Shown here: piece after piece, positions 1 to 15,001 of the stretch
How positions within the stretch are numbered: the first letter of the stretch is position 1
Layout: each line of letters opens with the position of its first letter
Source of the DNA: Casuarius casuarius
Lineage: Eukaryota > Chordata > Aves > Casuariiformes > Casuariidae
NCBI GenBank assembly: GCA_003342895.1
Contig: PTFA01000485.1
Coordinates: forward strand, 124,001-188,000
DNA: 64,000 nt
Direction of reading: 5' to 3'
Program-made: the position numbers and the translations under genes
The notes under the pieces: generated by a model
What the model saw: only the letters and a program-made list of their open reading frames with translations
Databases searched by the model: none
Told to the model about the DNA's origin: nothing

Positions 1-3000
1 CTCATTGGGTTCAACATCTGAAGGTTTAAATAAGCCCACTTCCACAACATAAGTCCTGAGGTTAGAGTCCTGGCCCATGCATGATATTGTCAAGCAGTAT
101 CTTGAAAATACAGGGATTTCTGGATATCATGTGTTAAACCTGTTATTAATATGATTTAACATATTATCGTATGTTAAACTGATGTCAACCCCTCCTTTTT
201 TTAGGGTTCAGTTCTAAACTACAGGCCACCCTTTTCTCAGAAATCGTTTTTACCTGACCCTTGCAACAGAAAATGCATGTTATTATGTTCTTCCCCTTCC
301 ACAGTCCTGCTGCTAACTGTTTAAACTGGCAGTTTAGATTTCTACTTCTGTAAAAGCAATAAGTAGGATCATCTTATAATATAATTTTTTTTTTCTGGAA
401 GTCCCTGGAAGAGGCTATGAAATCTTGAATTATAAGAAAGGTAATTTTCTCCTTACATTCTTCAACTTTTGTGCAATTCATAAATAATGCTATAATCATA
501 TCCACACAGCTACATGAAGAGCACTGCAAAGGTTACAAGTTCAAACACTCAAAAATTAGGGGAAAAATGATGAATGGGGTTGCTAGTGTAATCTCAGTTG
601 AGCAGGAATGCACATGTGTGTGACAGGAGCATGAGTCAACCAGACTTCTGAGGATTCATCAGCAGCTTTTCATCCAAGTGAGCACCCATAAAGCCCCACA
701 AATCTTTGAACCACAGGATCTACATTTTATNTGAAGTGAAACAGGAATAAGGAATGTTTCTGAAAGGAAGCAAACTTGGAGATAGACACTGAGAAAAGAC
801 ACAAAAAAAAATTATCTTCATCCACTGCGTTCTTGTAAGGCTCACCCTTCCCTTCAGGTTTGTCCTTAGCTCAGCACTCTTTCATCACATTTCAAGAAAC
901 TCTGTATGTAGTTCAATTTGGGTCCCCAAGAAAAATCTCTTTATTTTTATCTAATCTCTAATCCCTGACTATGTGACCATTCACAGATCTCAGAAGAGAG
1001 GGAAAAAGAGGCAGTGTCATAGCAAACTGCAAAATGACAGGCAAAGGCTATCTGTCATTATATGCTTTAAGGAAACATTCACACCACTAACTTTAGATAC
1101 CTGTCTTAGCTTTGCCAGGTCCCTGAGAAGTAGTCATCTGGCCTCGTGGAATGATTCAGGGCATATAGGTACAATCATTAAAAAGAGAGAAAAGTGCCCT
1201 TGAAAAGCTCTAGAAAATAACACAGTGTGCAAAAGTGAGGTCTGGGGCTATACAGAAAGCTGATGCCTCTTTGATGATTTGGTACTCACCCTGCCATCGC
1301 CCCATCCTGAGAAGGGAGCTTCCTACATTTATACAAACNTCTGATACAGTTATAATAAGAAACATAAGACATAAGTGAATGATCAGCCAACTCGCAGCAT
1401 CACATCAGTCACTGGAGACTTGATTCAAAACATCGAGTTCAATTCTGAGGCTTAGACAGGGGAAAAGATCCTTCATGTTTAGAGTATTCATCCTTGAATC
1501 AGTCTTAAGCCACTCCAAAGGTTAGAATTCATGGTTTCAGTTTTTCAGAAGTGGGCACAAAATACCAGGCTAAAGGCAAGGTTTGGACAGAATTATCCTT
1601 TATCCCCCATTTGAAAGCTGAGATATTGTATAACCAAAATTGTAGGAGACAAGTTGCAGAAGAACACAAACAAGAAAATAACTGAAAGTAGCCTGTGATG
1701 AGATGCTTGTTACGTATTTTATCCAACTACTCTTAAACAAAAAAAGGACAGGCAGTCTTTGGAAGAGAAGTTGTTCACTGAGTTCCTCAGCCTCTGTATT
1801 GCCACTAATATTTCACTGAAAGCACAGAAAAAAAAACTTAAAAATGATACAAAGTTATAAGGCAAAGTCAACTAAGAAAAGAGTTGAGGCTTCATACAGG
1901 AAAAGATGATGAGCCCAAGGCCTCGAGTAAAGGGAAAGTACAATATCATGCNTTTAGAGACTGATAATATGACTTTATGTTCTCTGTCTTGTGATCTCCT
2001 CAATTAGAAAATATGTATTGGTCAGGGTATCATGGGGTAATTAGTAGCCACCAATATGAAGTAGCTTTAGAAAGATAACTGCGATTCAAGACTATAGTAG
2101 GCAGAAATAGATATCAGTTAGAGCATTCATCTGTTGAAGTGTTAAATTATTATTGTTAGTGTGCAAGACATTGGTGAAGCCTCAGCTAGACAGGATACTC
2201 CAAGTAACTGTGNTGTTTAGCTTACCAAAAGGAAGCCAAAAGTAGATATGCTTGTCCCTAGTTGGCACAGCTGGAGANAAGCATGGGGTAGCAGTAGAGG
2301 GAGGAGAGCTATGTGGACTGTGNTGTTGCTGGGAAAAGAGGTGTAAGAAGGCTATTCATAAATTTCATTTGGAAATTAGGATTATAATTAACAGAAGAGT
2401 AAAATCTCCGTTAGAAAAATGGGACAAGAAGTCTTCCTAGCTTTTAAACCATGCCTGATGAGTTACTCTGGATAATGCTATGGCACAACTGTCTGACTGG
2501 CAGTGGGTTATCAGCAGTGACACAACATCTTTTTGGTCCCATTTTCTATATTCTGTGTCATTAGACATGCTGTTGTTAACATGCATGTATTAACAATGCT
2601 CTTCCTAGATAACATTAGGGCATTAGAGAGGTGGAACAATAGCTGAAGGTCATAGCATGCTGCTTTGTGCAGGAAAAGACCTTTGGGGAAAAAAGATTGA
2701 GGAGAAAAAAGATGGAAAGAAGCAAAATAGAATTTAGGAAANCGCAGAAAAGCATGTCACTGAGGTAAGAAGAAGATAGGAACATGCTCTTGCATCAGTA
2801 TCAGTGAAAGAAGATACACATCTAGTGAGGCTGTTAGCATGAGGCTAGGCAGCAAGTCTATGGATTTCTGTGCCTCATGAATGCCACAGTGATGCCTTGA
2901 ATATTTCAGACAGCAAACACCCNCCAGTTTTCATCATTCAAGCTTTCCATTGCAATTACAGCAGCACAGACTTTGCCATGATGCCCATCTGCTGTGCCTC

Positions 3001-6000
3001 CAGTCTGCAGGCCTGGCGTGGCTGCTTCCACGCACCAGTCCATCCCTGGATCAGAACGGGAGCCTGGGATGCCACTTTCCCAAAGCCCACCACCAGCTGC
3101 TGGCACGGCACCATGGCAATGACAGTTTACACATGGAAATTAGCAACCCACAACCAATCATTTGTATCAAGGGGAATAAGTGGTCCCATCAATGGGTTGT
3201 AATGATGTGCAGCCAGACTCACCAAGACAAATAAATGTGAGCTCAGCGGGCCCTACACTCCATGTCAGGGAATCTGTAGCTGACATCAGCAAGAGCATTA
3301 TAAATCCTTGAAATGACCTAGGCATCTGCCATCATGACATTAGCAACTGCACCTTCTCCCCAGTTGCTTGTCACTGGCTCTTGCTGGTNCCCCTGTCCTC
3401 TCTGGAGCTTGTGACAATCACATCATGCCCATGCAGCAAAAGCAGTGTAGACATTGAAAGGCAGGATGCAGAGTCTGTGCACAGAGGGTTCATGAATAAA
3501 ACGAAGACAAGGAATGGGATAAATCTAAGGGCANCCCATGTTTCATACAGCGTATATCTGTGGAGGAGCTCTGTGACCATTCACTGTGCGTGGTGAGGCA
3601 CTCCAGTCTGGAACAGCTTTACAAGAACGATCTTTGGGAGCAACCCAGCAGAGTAGCATAGATTCAGTCACTGAACTTTTTTCATTGTATCATTATTATT
3701 GTTTCTTATGCTCTATTGCTCATGACTAATGTCATCAGGGTAATTCGATCTGTTCTCTTTCATGCACAATGAAACAGCTATAGATTTGTCACTTTAAGAG
3801 AAGCAGTNCCTACTGAATTGTTATTACAACTTACAATCAAAATCTTTCAAGTCATGGCTAAAGTGCAAGGTACTCCAAACTAAACTGAAGCTTTAAAGGC
3901 TCAAACTATCTTAATCAATAGATTGTTTGCTAGTAAGAACTTTTTACCCTTTTCACCCTTAGTATTAATGGTAATACAGTTCTCTGGAAAGAACACATGT
4001 CTTTTTAACTGCCTTTTCCCAGTTAAAAGACCATTTCATCTTGTGACACTAGAAAAAAATAGCTTGTTTTATTCAGTTTTCCAGCCACAGAACCAGATTC
4101 TCTTCCAGAATGTTAAATGAACTCAGCTGACCTGACAACTGTTGTCAGGAGTATAATAAGATCCTGGTCCATTATGGGCAAAATCCCATTTGCAATTCCT
4201 ACAGTCTAGAAGTACTTTTGTATTCAGCCAATGCCATTAAACTGCATCTCCACTGAACTGACTGTCTCTCTTTTCTTCAAGATGTCTGCACACACAGGTT
4301 AAACTGGCCCTTTTACAAAACATAAGGAAGCTACTGACATTAGAGTTTAGTTAGACATATTTTTATAACCTTCATAAAATTTTAAACAGAGCAAGACCCT
4401 GTCAGTATAATCAAAAGCCCATGGGTTGACTATCAATAGAGAAATGGAATTAGAATTGACGATGCTACGAAGCAAGATAGTTTTCAAGGAAAGCTATCTT
4501 CCAGCTCAGATATTCCTGTGATAATTTTGTATGTGCTGCAGAAGCAGTATATTCTTTAGTCAGCATTGCTGTTCATGAAAGAGGTTTCTGAACTCAGCTT
4601 GCACCAATATCTTAGTAAAATACAGTGTGCTCAGAAGAGTTACTGACTTTTAAGCACACCACTTGTGGAGGCTGTGCTCAGGAAGTGCATTGGATGTGGA
4701 CAGTGTAGAAATCTGCTAATGTTTCTGTATTACTGAGCTAAATCAGGGCATAGGAATAGTGAGAGAAGACTGCCTGTCAGATGCTCACACTCACTTTTAC
4801 TTTTTTGTGTGATCTGTTTTATCAAGTAGATTTCTCTACTTGCTCTTATCTCAAGGTGTGAAATAGCTTGAAATGAGAATGGAGCCATGGGACAGCTTGT
4901 TGTCTCTACCCTTTGCCTTCTTTCTGGAGCTAATGTCAGATTTCTAGGTTTTTCCCAGNGTCACCCTAATCAGGATGACAGGAAGAAGTACTTGAGTTTC
5001 CCAGGGCAGACTGCAGAACTGAGCAGACAAGTAAGGACTGCAGCCTGTGGGTTTTTGTCCCTAACTGCTCACCGTATGGTGATCTCCAATTGGAATAACC
5101 AGCTGGCTGGCTAGATCCTCTTTCTACAAGAATGGACTAATTATACTATTTTATCATTTCTATCATATACCAAACTATGCCACTTTTGTTACTTCTTGGT
5201 CTACCAAGATTCTCAGTGCTGAGAATTCCTCAAACCTCTCAGGCAATTCACTTCAAAAGCTAAAATAATCTGAACCTAAAATGATCAGATTATTCCTTTC
5301 CCATTTTCAGAAGCCATTTTTATGCTCAAAAAACAGTTACTCTGTCCCCTCCTCATCCTCCTGAACGGCTGGCCTTTCCCTCTAGGCCATGTATTCCAGG
5401 TCTCNCCTATGTCACTCTCTTAAGATTTACATCCAACAGGTCCATATCTTTCTCAAAAAACAATGTGCCAGACGAGACTCTGCTCCAGCTGAGACCCTGT
5501 AATTACAAGGGGAGAAAATAGGGGCTGTTTCACAACAGAAATGGCCAGAAACCCAGTAGTTCTTTGAAGTCTTGTATCTCATAAATTTCTATACAACTAT
5601 TGAAGAAATTTTGGCTATTGATCCAAGCAAATGTTCATCATGCTAACACAGTCTCCCACCCTGAGAGTTTCTCTCTGGGCAAAAATGCTCTGTGTGCTTG
5701 CTTTGCACACTATTCCAAAGGCAGGGGAATGATGAAAGAGATCAGTCTTCACTGATTCAGGATCTTTTTGTACCATCCAACGGAAATATAATATATTCTC
5801 CTGTTGTCGACAAAGTTCGATCTGAGGATGCAGCAGCCATTATCATATTTGTGTGTCCCATCTTTGAACTGTGCTGAGCTGGTTGAAGATATGAGATAGC
5901 AGAAACCGGAATTTTGTAAACCAACCTCAAATGTAAACGTAATAAATGAGGACATAAATAACAGAATTATATATTAACAGTACATATCAGCAGATCAATA

Positions 6001-6372
6001 AAATGATCTCAGTCCTTGCATATTGTAAGCAGACTCATCTGGTTCTACTGTCAATTTCCAGAAAAAATGACAGACAAGAACAGACGCATATTTTGGGGGT
6101 GTTTGGATGCATTGTATCAGTAGGACATACAAGGCATGAATTTAAGCCCTAATCCTTTTCAGCACTCCATGCTGTCCAATTTGGGTGGATTCCCAGCCCT
6201 CTTGCTGGTTTGATACCCAACTGTCAGCAGTCACAGCTGCTGGTACCGTGGTATCTTTCATGAGGTTATGGCATTCTGCAATAGCTAAATAACTGAATGT
6301 CATAATACCTAGCACATATATGTAATGGCTCTTGTCCCAGGGATGTTTTATATATGTATACATCGAAATTAG

Positions 6373-6378
6373 GTGTGT

Positions 6379-6424
<46 letters not shown>
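6373..6424. repeat. (GT)n dinucleotide microsatellite
   Basis: About 26 GT units with one interruption (GTCTGT, C at 6383). It is the longest simple repeat seen in the window and is likely to vary in length between individuals. Apparent ORFs crossing it on both strands (valine-cysteine or threonine-histidine runs) are products of the repeat. Confidence 0.97.
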
Positions 6425-6426
<2 letters not shown>

Positions 6427-9400
6427 GCCTAGATGAATCCGTACAAAGAAAAAAAAAGATATTTAGCATATTTGTATTACACAGTACTGTGTACACAAGG
6501 GAGAAGGCACTAAAAGGTAGAAAACAATTAACTCTATCAGGATGGCCTTAAGCAATGTGTATTAACTTATTACCAGCTAGACTGTTTTTTCTCTTTTTTC
6601 TGAGTGCATAAGGTCTAATGCAAGAATGGTCAATTCTTCTCATCTTCACATCTCTTTTCTTCTAGTCATAAGAAAGCAGAAACAGCTTCTCTAACAAAAT
6701 AGTTTTCCAAGGAGATGGGATAGAGAAAATTTCATTGCTATGTTACATGGAAAAACCACCCGCAGTTAATATTCTAGTACTGTTGCTGTGGAACATGAAT
6801 CAACATTGGAAAACAGGTTCCATCTGACTAGACATTATTATAAAGCTTACAATAATAATGCTTTAGCTAGATGATTGCTGCCCTAAGCACATGAAAAATT
6901 CCCATGTAAACATCCAAATAACAATCTTAAATTCGCAAGAATCTCATTTCAATGAAATTAAAGCATTTTGTGCTGCAGGACACTATGAAAATAATTCTGC
7001 TGCTCATATTATATAGCTGAAGTTAGTGTTAGCACTTCAAATGTAGCGTGGTTTGGCTATTTTGAGCTGTGTCTTTGCCCAGTATAAATTAAAGTAGATC
7101 CATGTACTTGAATGAAACTATGTCATTTTACACTGGCTAAATCTTCCCCCTTGACTACCAGGTCTATTTGTACTTTCCCTCTTACATGCCAAGTCTGCTT
7201 TCTAGTACTAGTGTTGTCCTTCTAGCTAACAACTGAAATATGGAAATAAAGTAACTAAAGGTTTCCCATCTGTATTTCCTCTTCCTGGGGAAATTATGAA
7301 GTCCTACAAGCTCTTTATTATTTTTAGGGCTTATGGGAAAAATAGAATAAGTTAATAATTCACTGTTGTCACCTAGGAACCAGGAGAAATTTATTATGAT
7401 GATAAAGGCTTTTTCTTGAAAAGCAAGAACTTTTTCTAAGCAGCAGAATACTTCTGACACTGAAACAGAGGAAATAAATTTAATTTATTAAATTATTAAA
7501 ATAGATTTTAATTGTAAATGGATAATGGATAATAAGGATTGTACAGAATAGAAAAGAATATTTTCATCATTTTAGCATGTTTAAAGATATATCATCCTAA
7601 AACCAACCTAATTTTAAAAGCTTTTAAAAGAAAGTTTGGACTCAGTTGCAGAATAGAAAAACCCTAGACTGCCTTCCCTACTCTCTGGAGCACCTTCCTG
7701 AGGTTCTTCCAGTTCTTCCTCTTTCTACAAGACTGAACATATTCTAGGGCAAAATATTCAAGCAGAATGGCAAGGCATCAATTACTGCTGTGATGTTAGA
7801 TTCCCAAAATGTTATCAGCTGATATCTCACCTGAGTGTACCAGTGAAAACTAGAATGATTTAAAAGATCTTTTTTGTTTGTTTGTGTATAGGTAGATTAC
7901 TGATTTGGANCTCTCCTCCATTTACTTTTAGGCTCTGATTAAGTATAATACCATAGCAGATGTCTAAATTTTAAGCACCTTTATACCATCACCTTTAATG
8001 TTATTAATAGAGTCTTTAAAGCTAAATATGTGCTTAAATATGGGTCTGAATTGAGACATTAATAAAAAGGACTGTTAAAAGCAGTAATGGCCAGCCTACT
8101 AGTACAAAGAAAAAGGCACTCACAGAAACCATGTTTATCTAAGATNTCAGTAGTTTCCAAGCACTGTTGCCCAGTAGTGCTGGAGAAATCGTACTTACTG
8201 CCTGTACTTACAACAGAAGCTACATTTGTTAGCAAAAGTTGACTTTTAGTGTCAACCACTTAAAATTATATTTATATATGTGGACACCATCTGCACTGGC
8301 AAGGTCTAGTTTCATGCACAAATGTTAATGTGCAGCGAATGGCAAGGGCAAAATGAGAGGCCACGTTGTGGTTTCTTTGAAAAACTTGCCCCAAGTCAGT
8401 TTGCGTAGATTAGATTAAATAGAGCTGGAAGTAGTTTGCAGTACATTACTGATGAGCCTTAGCATGTTATAATGACCTAGCATATCAGGCACAGGAATTG
8501 CAACAGTTATAAATGTTTGAAAATCTGAAGTGAAGAAAATCCAACTAATTTCATGTTGTGCCAAGGGACTGAGTCATACATAGTGTCATTCCTAATTAAG
8601 TCAACAATATTTAAATAAAAAAGACTCCATCTAGTGTGATAATATTAAAAAATTATATAAAAGTAGATGGCATTCTGGTTACTTCAGTGGTTTTACTATA
8701 GCGATAAGTCATACCCATTTCCTGTGAGATTTAGAGGCTTGTACATCTATTATGAGAGAGCAAGAGAAAGCAAGAAGGGGAAAAGGGAGAGCTCACAGTC
8801 ATTCAAGGAGAAATAAAGGTTTCAAGTATTTACAAACACTTGTCCTGATTCCCTGTAATCTACATTAAAGAATGCTGACAGATCCCATAGCCAGGCTAAT
8901 GTGAAATGACAGACTGCGCAGATCANAACACAGTGAAAGACCACAGGCTAAATGAGTCAGTACAGCTTTTCGGCATTTACATCTAAAAGGTCCTTATTTC
9001 CAACATGCACACAAAGCAGTTTCATACTCCTCTTTTAAGACTCCAAAGAGAAATGTGCAGGACAAAATTTCTGACCACTTCAATAACTTAATCACTTCTC
9101 TTTTAGCCAGTTACTATGAGCTGAAGTTTGCAAAGCTTTTCACTGACTCTTCACTAGATTCTTCATTAACACTCCCTGATTGCTTTGATTATTCTTCTAA
9201 AGCCATATAAAAAATAACCTTAGTGTGAAAGATAAAGCTAAATGCACAAAAAGATTAATTAAGAGTATTGAAAGGCAAAAATGTGTGCAGCCTAATCAAA
9301 CTACTACTACTTATTACCAGTTCTTCCTCCTCAAAAATAAAATGCCCACACAATTTACCTCTAGTTTTTTAACTCTATAGCTGTTTTTTAAAGAATGTAA

Positions 9401-9734
9401 AATTCCAAGTGTAAGCTGTCCAGCTTTCTTTTCTATTACGATCCAGACAAAGCTCTATCCATCACTATAAATCCTGCGTAAATTCCAGAAGGTTGTGTAA
9501 TAATTGTAACTTTCACTGTCTTCAACTGCTCATCATCTCCAGCATACAGACTCCAGGGTCTGTCATAGAGTTTTAAATAAATTCTAGACACATTATCAGT
9601 ACATCTGCTTATGAGAATCCATTATGAATGATAAAACAGAATCAAAATTAAACTTTCACCTTCTTATTATCTTAATCTTGATGGTAGTCTCTGCTCACTG
9701 ATTTTACATGTGATAGGAAGAACAAATGTGAAAT

Positions 9735-9754
9735 CTTGACCCCAGAAGGTCAAG
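9735..9754. repeat. Short inverted repeat with AGGTCA-like half-sites
   Basis: Perfect 7-bp arms CTTGACC (9735-9741) and GGTCAAG (9748-9754) flank a 6-bp spacer. The arms resemble nuclear-receptor half-sites in everted orientation. Function is not shown; a chance palindrome of this length is expected now and then in 64 kb. Confidence 0.45.
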
Positions 9755-12280
9755 GTAAAACTGTCATTGGTGATAAAGAAAGCTGAGATTTTTCCACCAT
9801 CTAAGCCAGTGTGACCTCTGTTGGATCTAGATAATATCTGAGAACTGCCTTAGTTGATGGTACGAGATGTCACTGGAAGATGATTTTGTCTGTAAGGCAG
9901 TGGAGCAGTAAGAGGATCCAGACTGGTAATAGATTTCATTTGTTCTTAAGAATTACTGGAAGGGAAAAAAATCATCAACACTATGGCAGGCAGAATAGAC
10001 CTATGGTTTATAAATCAGGACAATGATGACTGTATATCTCGCTTCCTGTCTGTCTCCTCTCAGAACAAGACAAAAGATTACGATCAGTCTCACAAGTTTT
10101 ATGTGTATGAAAGAGCAGGGATGAAAAAACTAGCTACTTTTCAGCCATAATACTGTGCCATAAAGGAAACTTCTTACAAATCCTGTCACACTAGCACTTC
10201 TCATATGAGTAACTGAAATGCCATGTTGTACTCAGTCCTTTTCTCAACACCATACCACGCCTGAAGGAACCAAAACTTTGTCATTCACCCCTACCTTCTA
10301 CGCTGTTCATCTTCTGCCTACAGCAGTTTTACTTACCACTCTGTCAGTCGGCACTGATTACTAGAAGGTATCTCTGGATGCCAAATAAAGGACTTCCAAA
10401 TGCCATCTATAAGCAAAGATCCTGCATTTCTTATGATCCCGGTTTACATTCACCAGCTGCTCAACAGACACTTGGTCTCAAAGAATACTTTTCCTCTCAC
10501 TTTTTCAATATCTCATATGCAAACAATATGAGCTTTCATCCTTCTAGATCAAATAGCACATTCCTTATCAGAGATCTTACCCTCCCTCATACATACTTTA
10601 TTGATTAAAAATAAAAAAAAATTGATTAAATGACTGAGCTGTGTAATCCGATGAATTTTTGTTTAAAAAAATGAACTAAAATATTTCCAATTTTAAGTGT
10701 TTCTGCTGAACAACAGCTTTGACTCAACAGATTGCAAATATTTTTACAGTGAAAATAAGCAATTGGAAGTATGGTATGAAAACTATAATTACTGAGCATT
10801 TTTGCAGTCTTCCTATGTCAATCTAAGACCAATCCTGAAGTCTTAAAAAAGAAAATTTACAGTTACCTATAACATCCAGCATTTATGCTTTTATGGCTTT
10901 GTAACAATTCTCAACCAAATTTTGTAGGCTATGCTGTCATTAACAAAGTTGACATTATAGAAACACTATTAACATATATTTCCAAACTTGCTGATTTTCT
11001 AGACAAGAAAACCACAGGCATTGCAGATTGGACAGCTAATAGCTGCACTATTTCAGATAAAATCATAGTGGAAGTGCATAATATGCACAGGTATCAGATA
11101 CCCCTTGAAATTCACATTCAGTTTGAATTTGGTTCCTTTCATTAATAATCAAACTTTGTTAGCTTCATGGGCATTGAGTATGCAGTGAAGCCTGCGGCTA
11201 ATTGATTTCTGAGAGCAGTGTTCAAGTTCAAAAACCAGCATCATACTTGGTGCTTACCACTACCACCATTAGCACACTTTATATCCCCTAANCCTTTAGA
11301 CTGTCTGTCTCTGACACCACACTATGGGCTTGAGTCAGCTACCAACATCAAAACAGTGCGATCTGGGAGGCCCTAGGGTATCATGACCTAGGCTGAGACA
11401 TCTGTNTTTAGATATCTACAGTGCAAGATGGCATCTAAATTTTCATTACTGTCAATAGAGGTTCCACTGACTGTATTGACAAGATCCAGGAATTAATGTG
11501 TAAGATAGAAACTAAGCTCNTGTAGATCCCTTAACTTGCATTTTACAAACAGCCTTTAGAAAGATAAGTTTTCTTTCTTATCTGATCATCCTGNTAATCC
11601 TCCTGAGTGCTGGATCTGATCTGGAATTAATCTTTCTGAATATTGGTGATCAAAATTTTTCTGTATTCCACAATATGTTTCCTCAGCACCCTATCTATTA
11701 ATACTTCCATAACCAGCTGCAGGTGTCTCATCTTACATATTCTAGGGTTGCATCTGCTTTTGCTAAATAGTACTGTCAGCTCAGAGCCACATTCATTACT
11801 TTTCTATGAGTCTGGTGCTCAAAGTCATCAAAGTCCTTCTGTCTGATATTCTGATCATCCCANGTCAACTAAGTGTTTGATTCATCATCAGTTTCTAGCA
11901 TCTTACTTTTTGTATCCTGATCTTGCCCAGTGTGCTTTAGTTAAATCCTGTTGCACTTTATCTCATGTCCATTTGTTGCCATATCTTGATTATTCTTTTC
12001 ACTAAAATGTTGCTAAAAACTTTGCTTGCCACTGATGTTACACCAAATTGCTTATTGATTCCAAGACCTTAACCCTCATTGCTTTTTCTCAGTGTTAGTA
12101 GATATATGAAAATTCTTTTCTGCAGAGATACTAAATGAATGTGCCAGTACTTTCAGAGTCCTGGGATGGACAACACCCATCTTCTTAATGTGATTACAAT
12201 AAACTTTGCTTGTACTTAAAACAACAATCTCCAAATTATCACCTTTATCCCTCATCCATCCCTTCGCTATCCTTTCCTCT

Positions 12281-12299
12281 ATCATCATCATCATCATCA
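12281..12299. repeat. (ATC)n trinucleotide tract
   Basis: Six consecutive ATC units within intron sequence. It gives rise to a run of methionines in a minus-strand chance ORF. Confidence 0.9.
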
Positions 12300-14978
12300 A
12301 TTCCTCATTTTTAATAAATTAATAATTTAGGTTTTTCTCCTGAATTGTTCAATTATCCTTAATTCTAGAAGCTGAAAAGCTTTTTGCTGTGTAATTTCCT
12401 TATTAAAATATATAGACATATTAGGCAAGTAGTCTCTCTAAGACTGAGAGATATTGGCAGGGAGGAAAGAGAAGTCTGTATTCCTGCTGTGTGCAGCACG
12501 TGTTGTGTGAATAAAGAAAGCTGTTCAGTTTCCAACATAACTAGTCTCTGACATTCTTCCCAAACACACACAAAAAAAAGAGAAGAAGTAATGAATCCTA
12601 GGCATTTTAAGGGAAGTATTAATTTCTGAGTCAAATGATTCACCAGCAAATGTGTTTGCAATTCTTTTGATTGAGTGATTACTCTTCTCCTCATGCATAG
12701 CAAGAGCTTTTAGCTAAATANAAATGTATCTGATAATGTGCATAAGATTCATTAGATAATCTTCCATATGCATCTAACTTTCTTTTCCTCCAAGCTCAGA
12801 TTGAAAAACTGCTTTATATCAGGACTTGCACTGTGTATAAGCTTTTATAATTTGTAAACATTGTAGGAGTGGCCTTCCATTTGTCTAATGCTGACAACAT
12901 ATTGAGGAAAACTATCACTGTTCTGCAAAGACTATTGTCATACTGATAATACGGTGTCCTAAAAGCACTGATCGCAGAGAAACTTGAGAGGGAAAATACA
13001 AAAGCCTGCTTACACCAAGAGGAGAGGAAGGAAGGTTACAGCATTGTCAGTTCCTAAACCAGATTGTTCTTCAAAGATGTAACATATCATAACAAAATCT
13101 CAGACCTGCTCATTTGTTAAAAAAAAATACTCTCATGCAAAGGCATTTGTCTGATATAATTATGTCTTCTATAAAATTATCTTTAGACAAATAACATGAC
13201 TCAAATACCAATAAGTATTCATTTAGAGCAAAATGAAAGATACATCATCAGATTGTAGCAGGGAACTAAAGAGTTGACATGTCCTTCCTCTGCCCCTATT
13301 CACTTTTGAAGCCGTTATTTTCTTCTGTCTCACTGCTGAGAGCAGTGACAGATTTTACATCTGAAGTGAATAGAAGTACATTTTGCACTAGAATGAAATC
13401 CTGTTTTCTCCACCACAATNGTTATAAACCAGAGAATAAAATGCCATTTTTCACAAACGGGGTCAGAGAGTATGGGGTATTTTTTTTTCTCCAGAAAAAA
13501 AAAAATGTTATACAGCCTTACGTTAGGGATGTGATTTGTACATGTTATTTATCTGAAGCATTTAGTAAATCACTCCTAGTTTATATCAAAGGTAACTCAG
13601 CTTTGTATTTTAACATATTAGACCTCGAAAGGGAACTCCTCCCCTTTTCTAGCTGCTGAGGAGGCCAACTCAGACCTGTTAATCAGGATGATGAAAGCTC
13701 CTTACTCCCTGGTTGAACACTTCTCTGCCAAGAAGAAACTACAGTATTGGTCCTTACCGGATTTTGGAGGATAGCTTCACTATGGCATTCCCAGCAGAAG
13801 GAATGCTACTCACTACATTAATCAATAGAAAGGCCTGACTAGAAAGATATGTCTTAAAATCCAACCATCCCTGGGGCAGAGTCACCCACCTACTTAGAGT
13901 TAGGTGCTTTCTCTGATAAACAGAGGTCTTACCTGACTTTCAAAATACATGAGAAGAAAGCACCTCCTTTATCTCCTACTTCACTTTTATACGATACCCT
14001 AAAGCACGTGCCAAGTAATATCTTGCTGAGAGCTTCAAACCCACATTTCCCATGTCCTTCTAGAGAGCCCAGACCAACACCCAGCCTGGTACTGGAGGAG
14101 CAGCATCTGCAAGCAGGGCTTGGCCTAAGTGCTACTTATGAAGTGCCACATCCCAAGTAGGCTTGCAGTTCCTTTCTGTTCAGGTGGAAAGTAATGATTA
14201 TTCACTTACCTTCTTGGGCTGCAGCTTTACCATATAATACATTTTAGAACTTTACTATTTTTGAACAGCAGAAGTGAGTTAAGTTTCACCTCTATGAAGC
14301 TTCATGGACTTTGTGACTGAGACAGTGTAAACAAAGACAAAGTTTCTAGCTCCCAAACGTAAATGGCTGGACAGCATTTTTCCTTAGTATGCTTCAACAG
14401 GGTTACTCATCTAGAGATGTAGTGGAACTGGAATCATACAGGACTCAGGGAAAAAAATACAAGCTGAGCTATAAAAAAGCAGAAATTATTTAAATCTCTA
14501 CGCTACACTGTGTATGGTAATGCCATAAATCATATTTAGACCAGATACAATTAATTTCAGGCTTTTTTTCCAGTCCCTTTTTACATTTTACTTCTCTTTT
14601 GTCTCACATTTGATTTTTAAGGTCATTTTTTGTTCTAAGTGGAATAACTTGTGCTTGATATTGAAATGTGATTTCACAATAATAAAGTAGTGAAACTTTA
14701 AAGACAAATTATGAAGAATCACCTTTTTTACTTTTTACAAAAGGTTCATTAAAATTCGCCACTGATAAGTGTCAAAGGATACTAATCCACTGATCCTTCC
14801 CTGAGACTTTTTGAATTAAGGAAAGAGAAGAAGTAAAATGGGTTTATTACAGCCCTTTTGAAACAGAAGAGAATTCAATTATCGTCTTCATCATCCCTAG
14901 TCACAGAGGCAGTAGTCCTTAATCCTATTTATTAGCTTTAAAAGATAACACCATGGAATTTGGCTGCTATTACTGCAG

Positions 14979-15001
14979 ATATATTTATATATTTATATAT
15001 C
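14979..15001. repeat. TATATTTA-type AT repeat next to the Ig5 exon acceptor
   Basis: An alternating AT run of about 23 bp ends roughly 12 bp before the exon start at 15014. It occupies the place where a polypyrimidine tract normally lies, leaving only a short TATCATTTTCAG pyrimidine segment at the acceptor. Confidence 0.85.

Noticed and set aside
6266..6551. ORFs on both strands with Thr-His or Val-Cys repeats
   Set aside because: Entirely caused by the GT/CA microsatellite.
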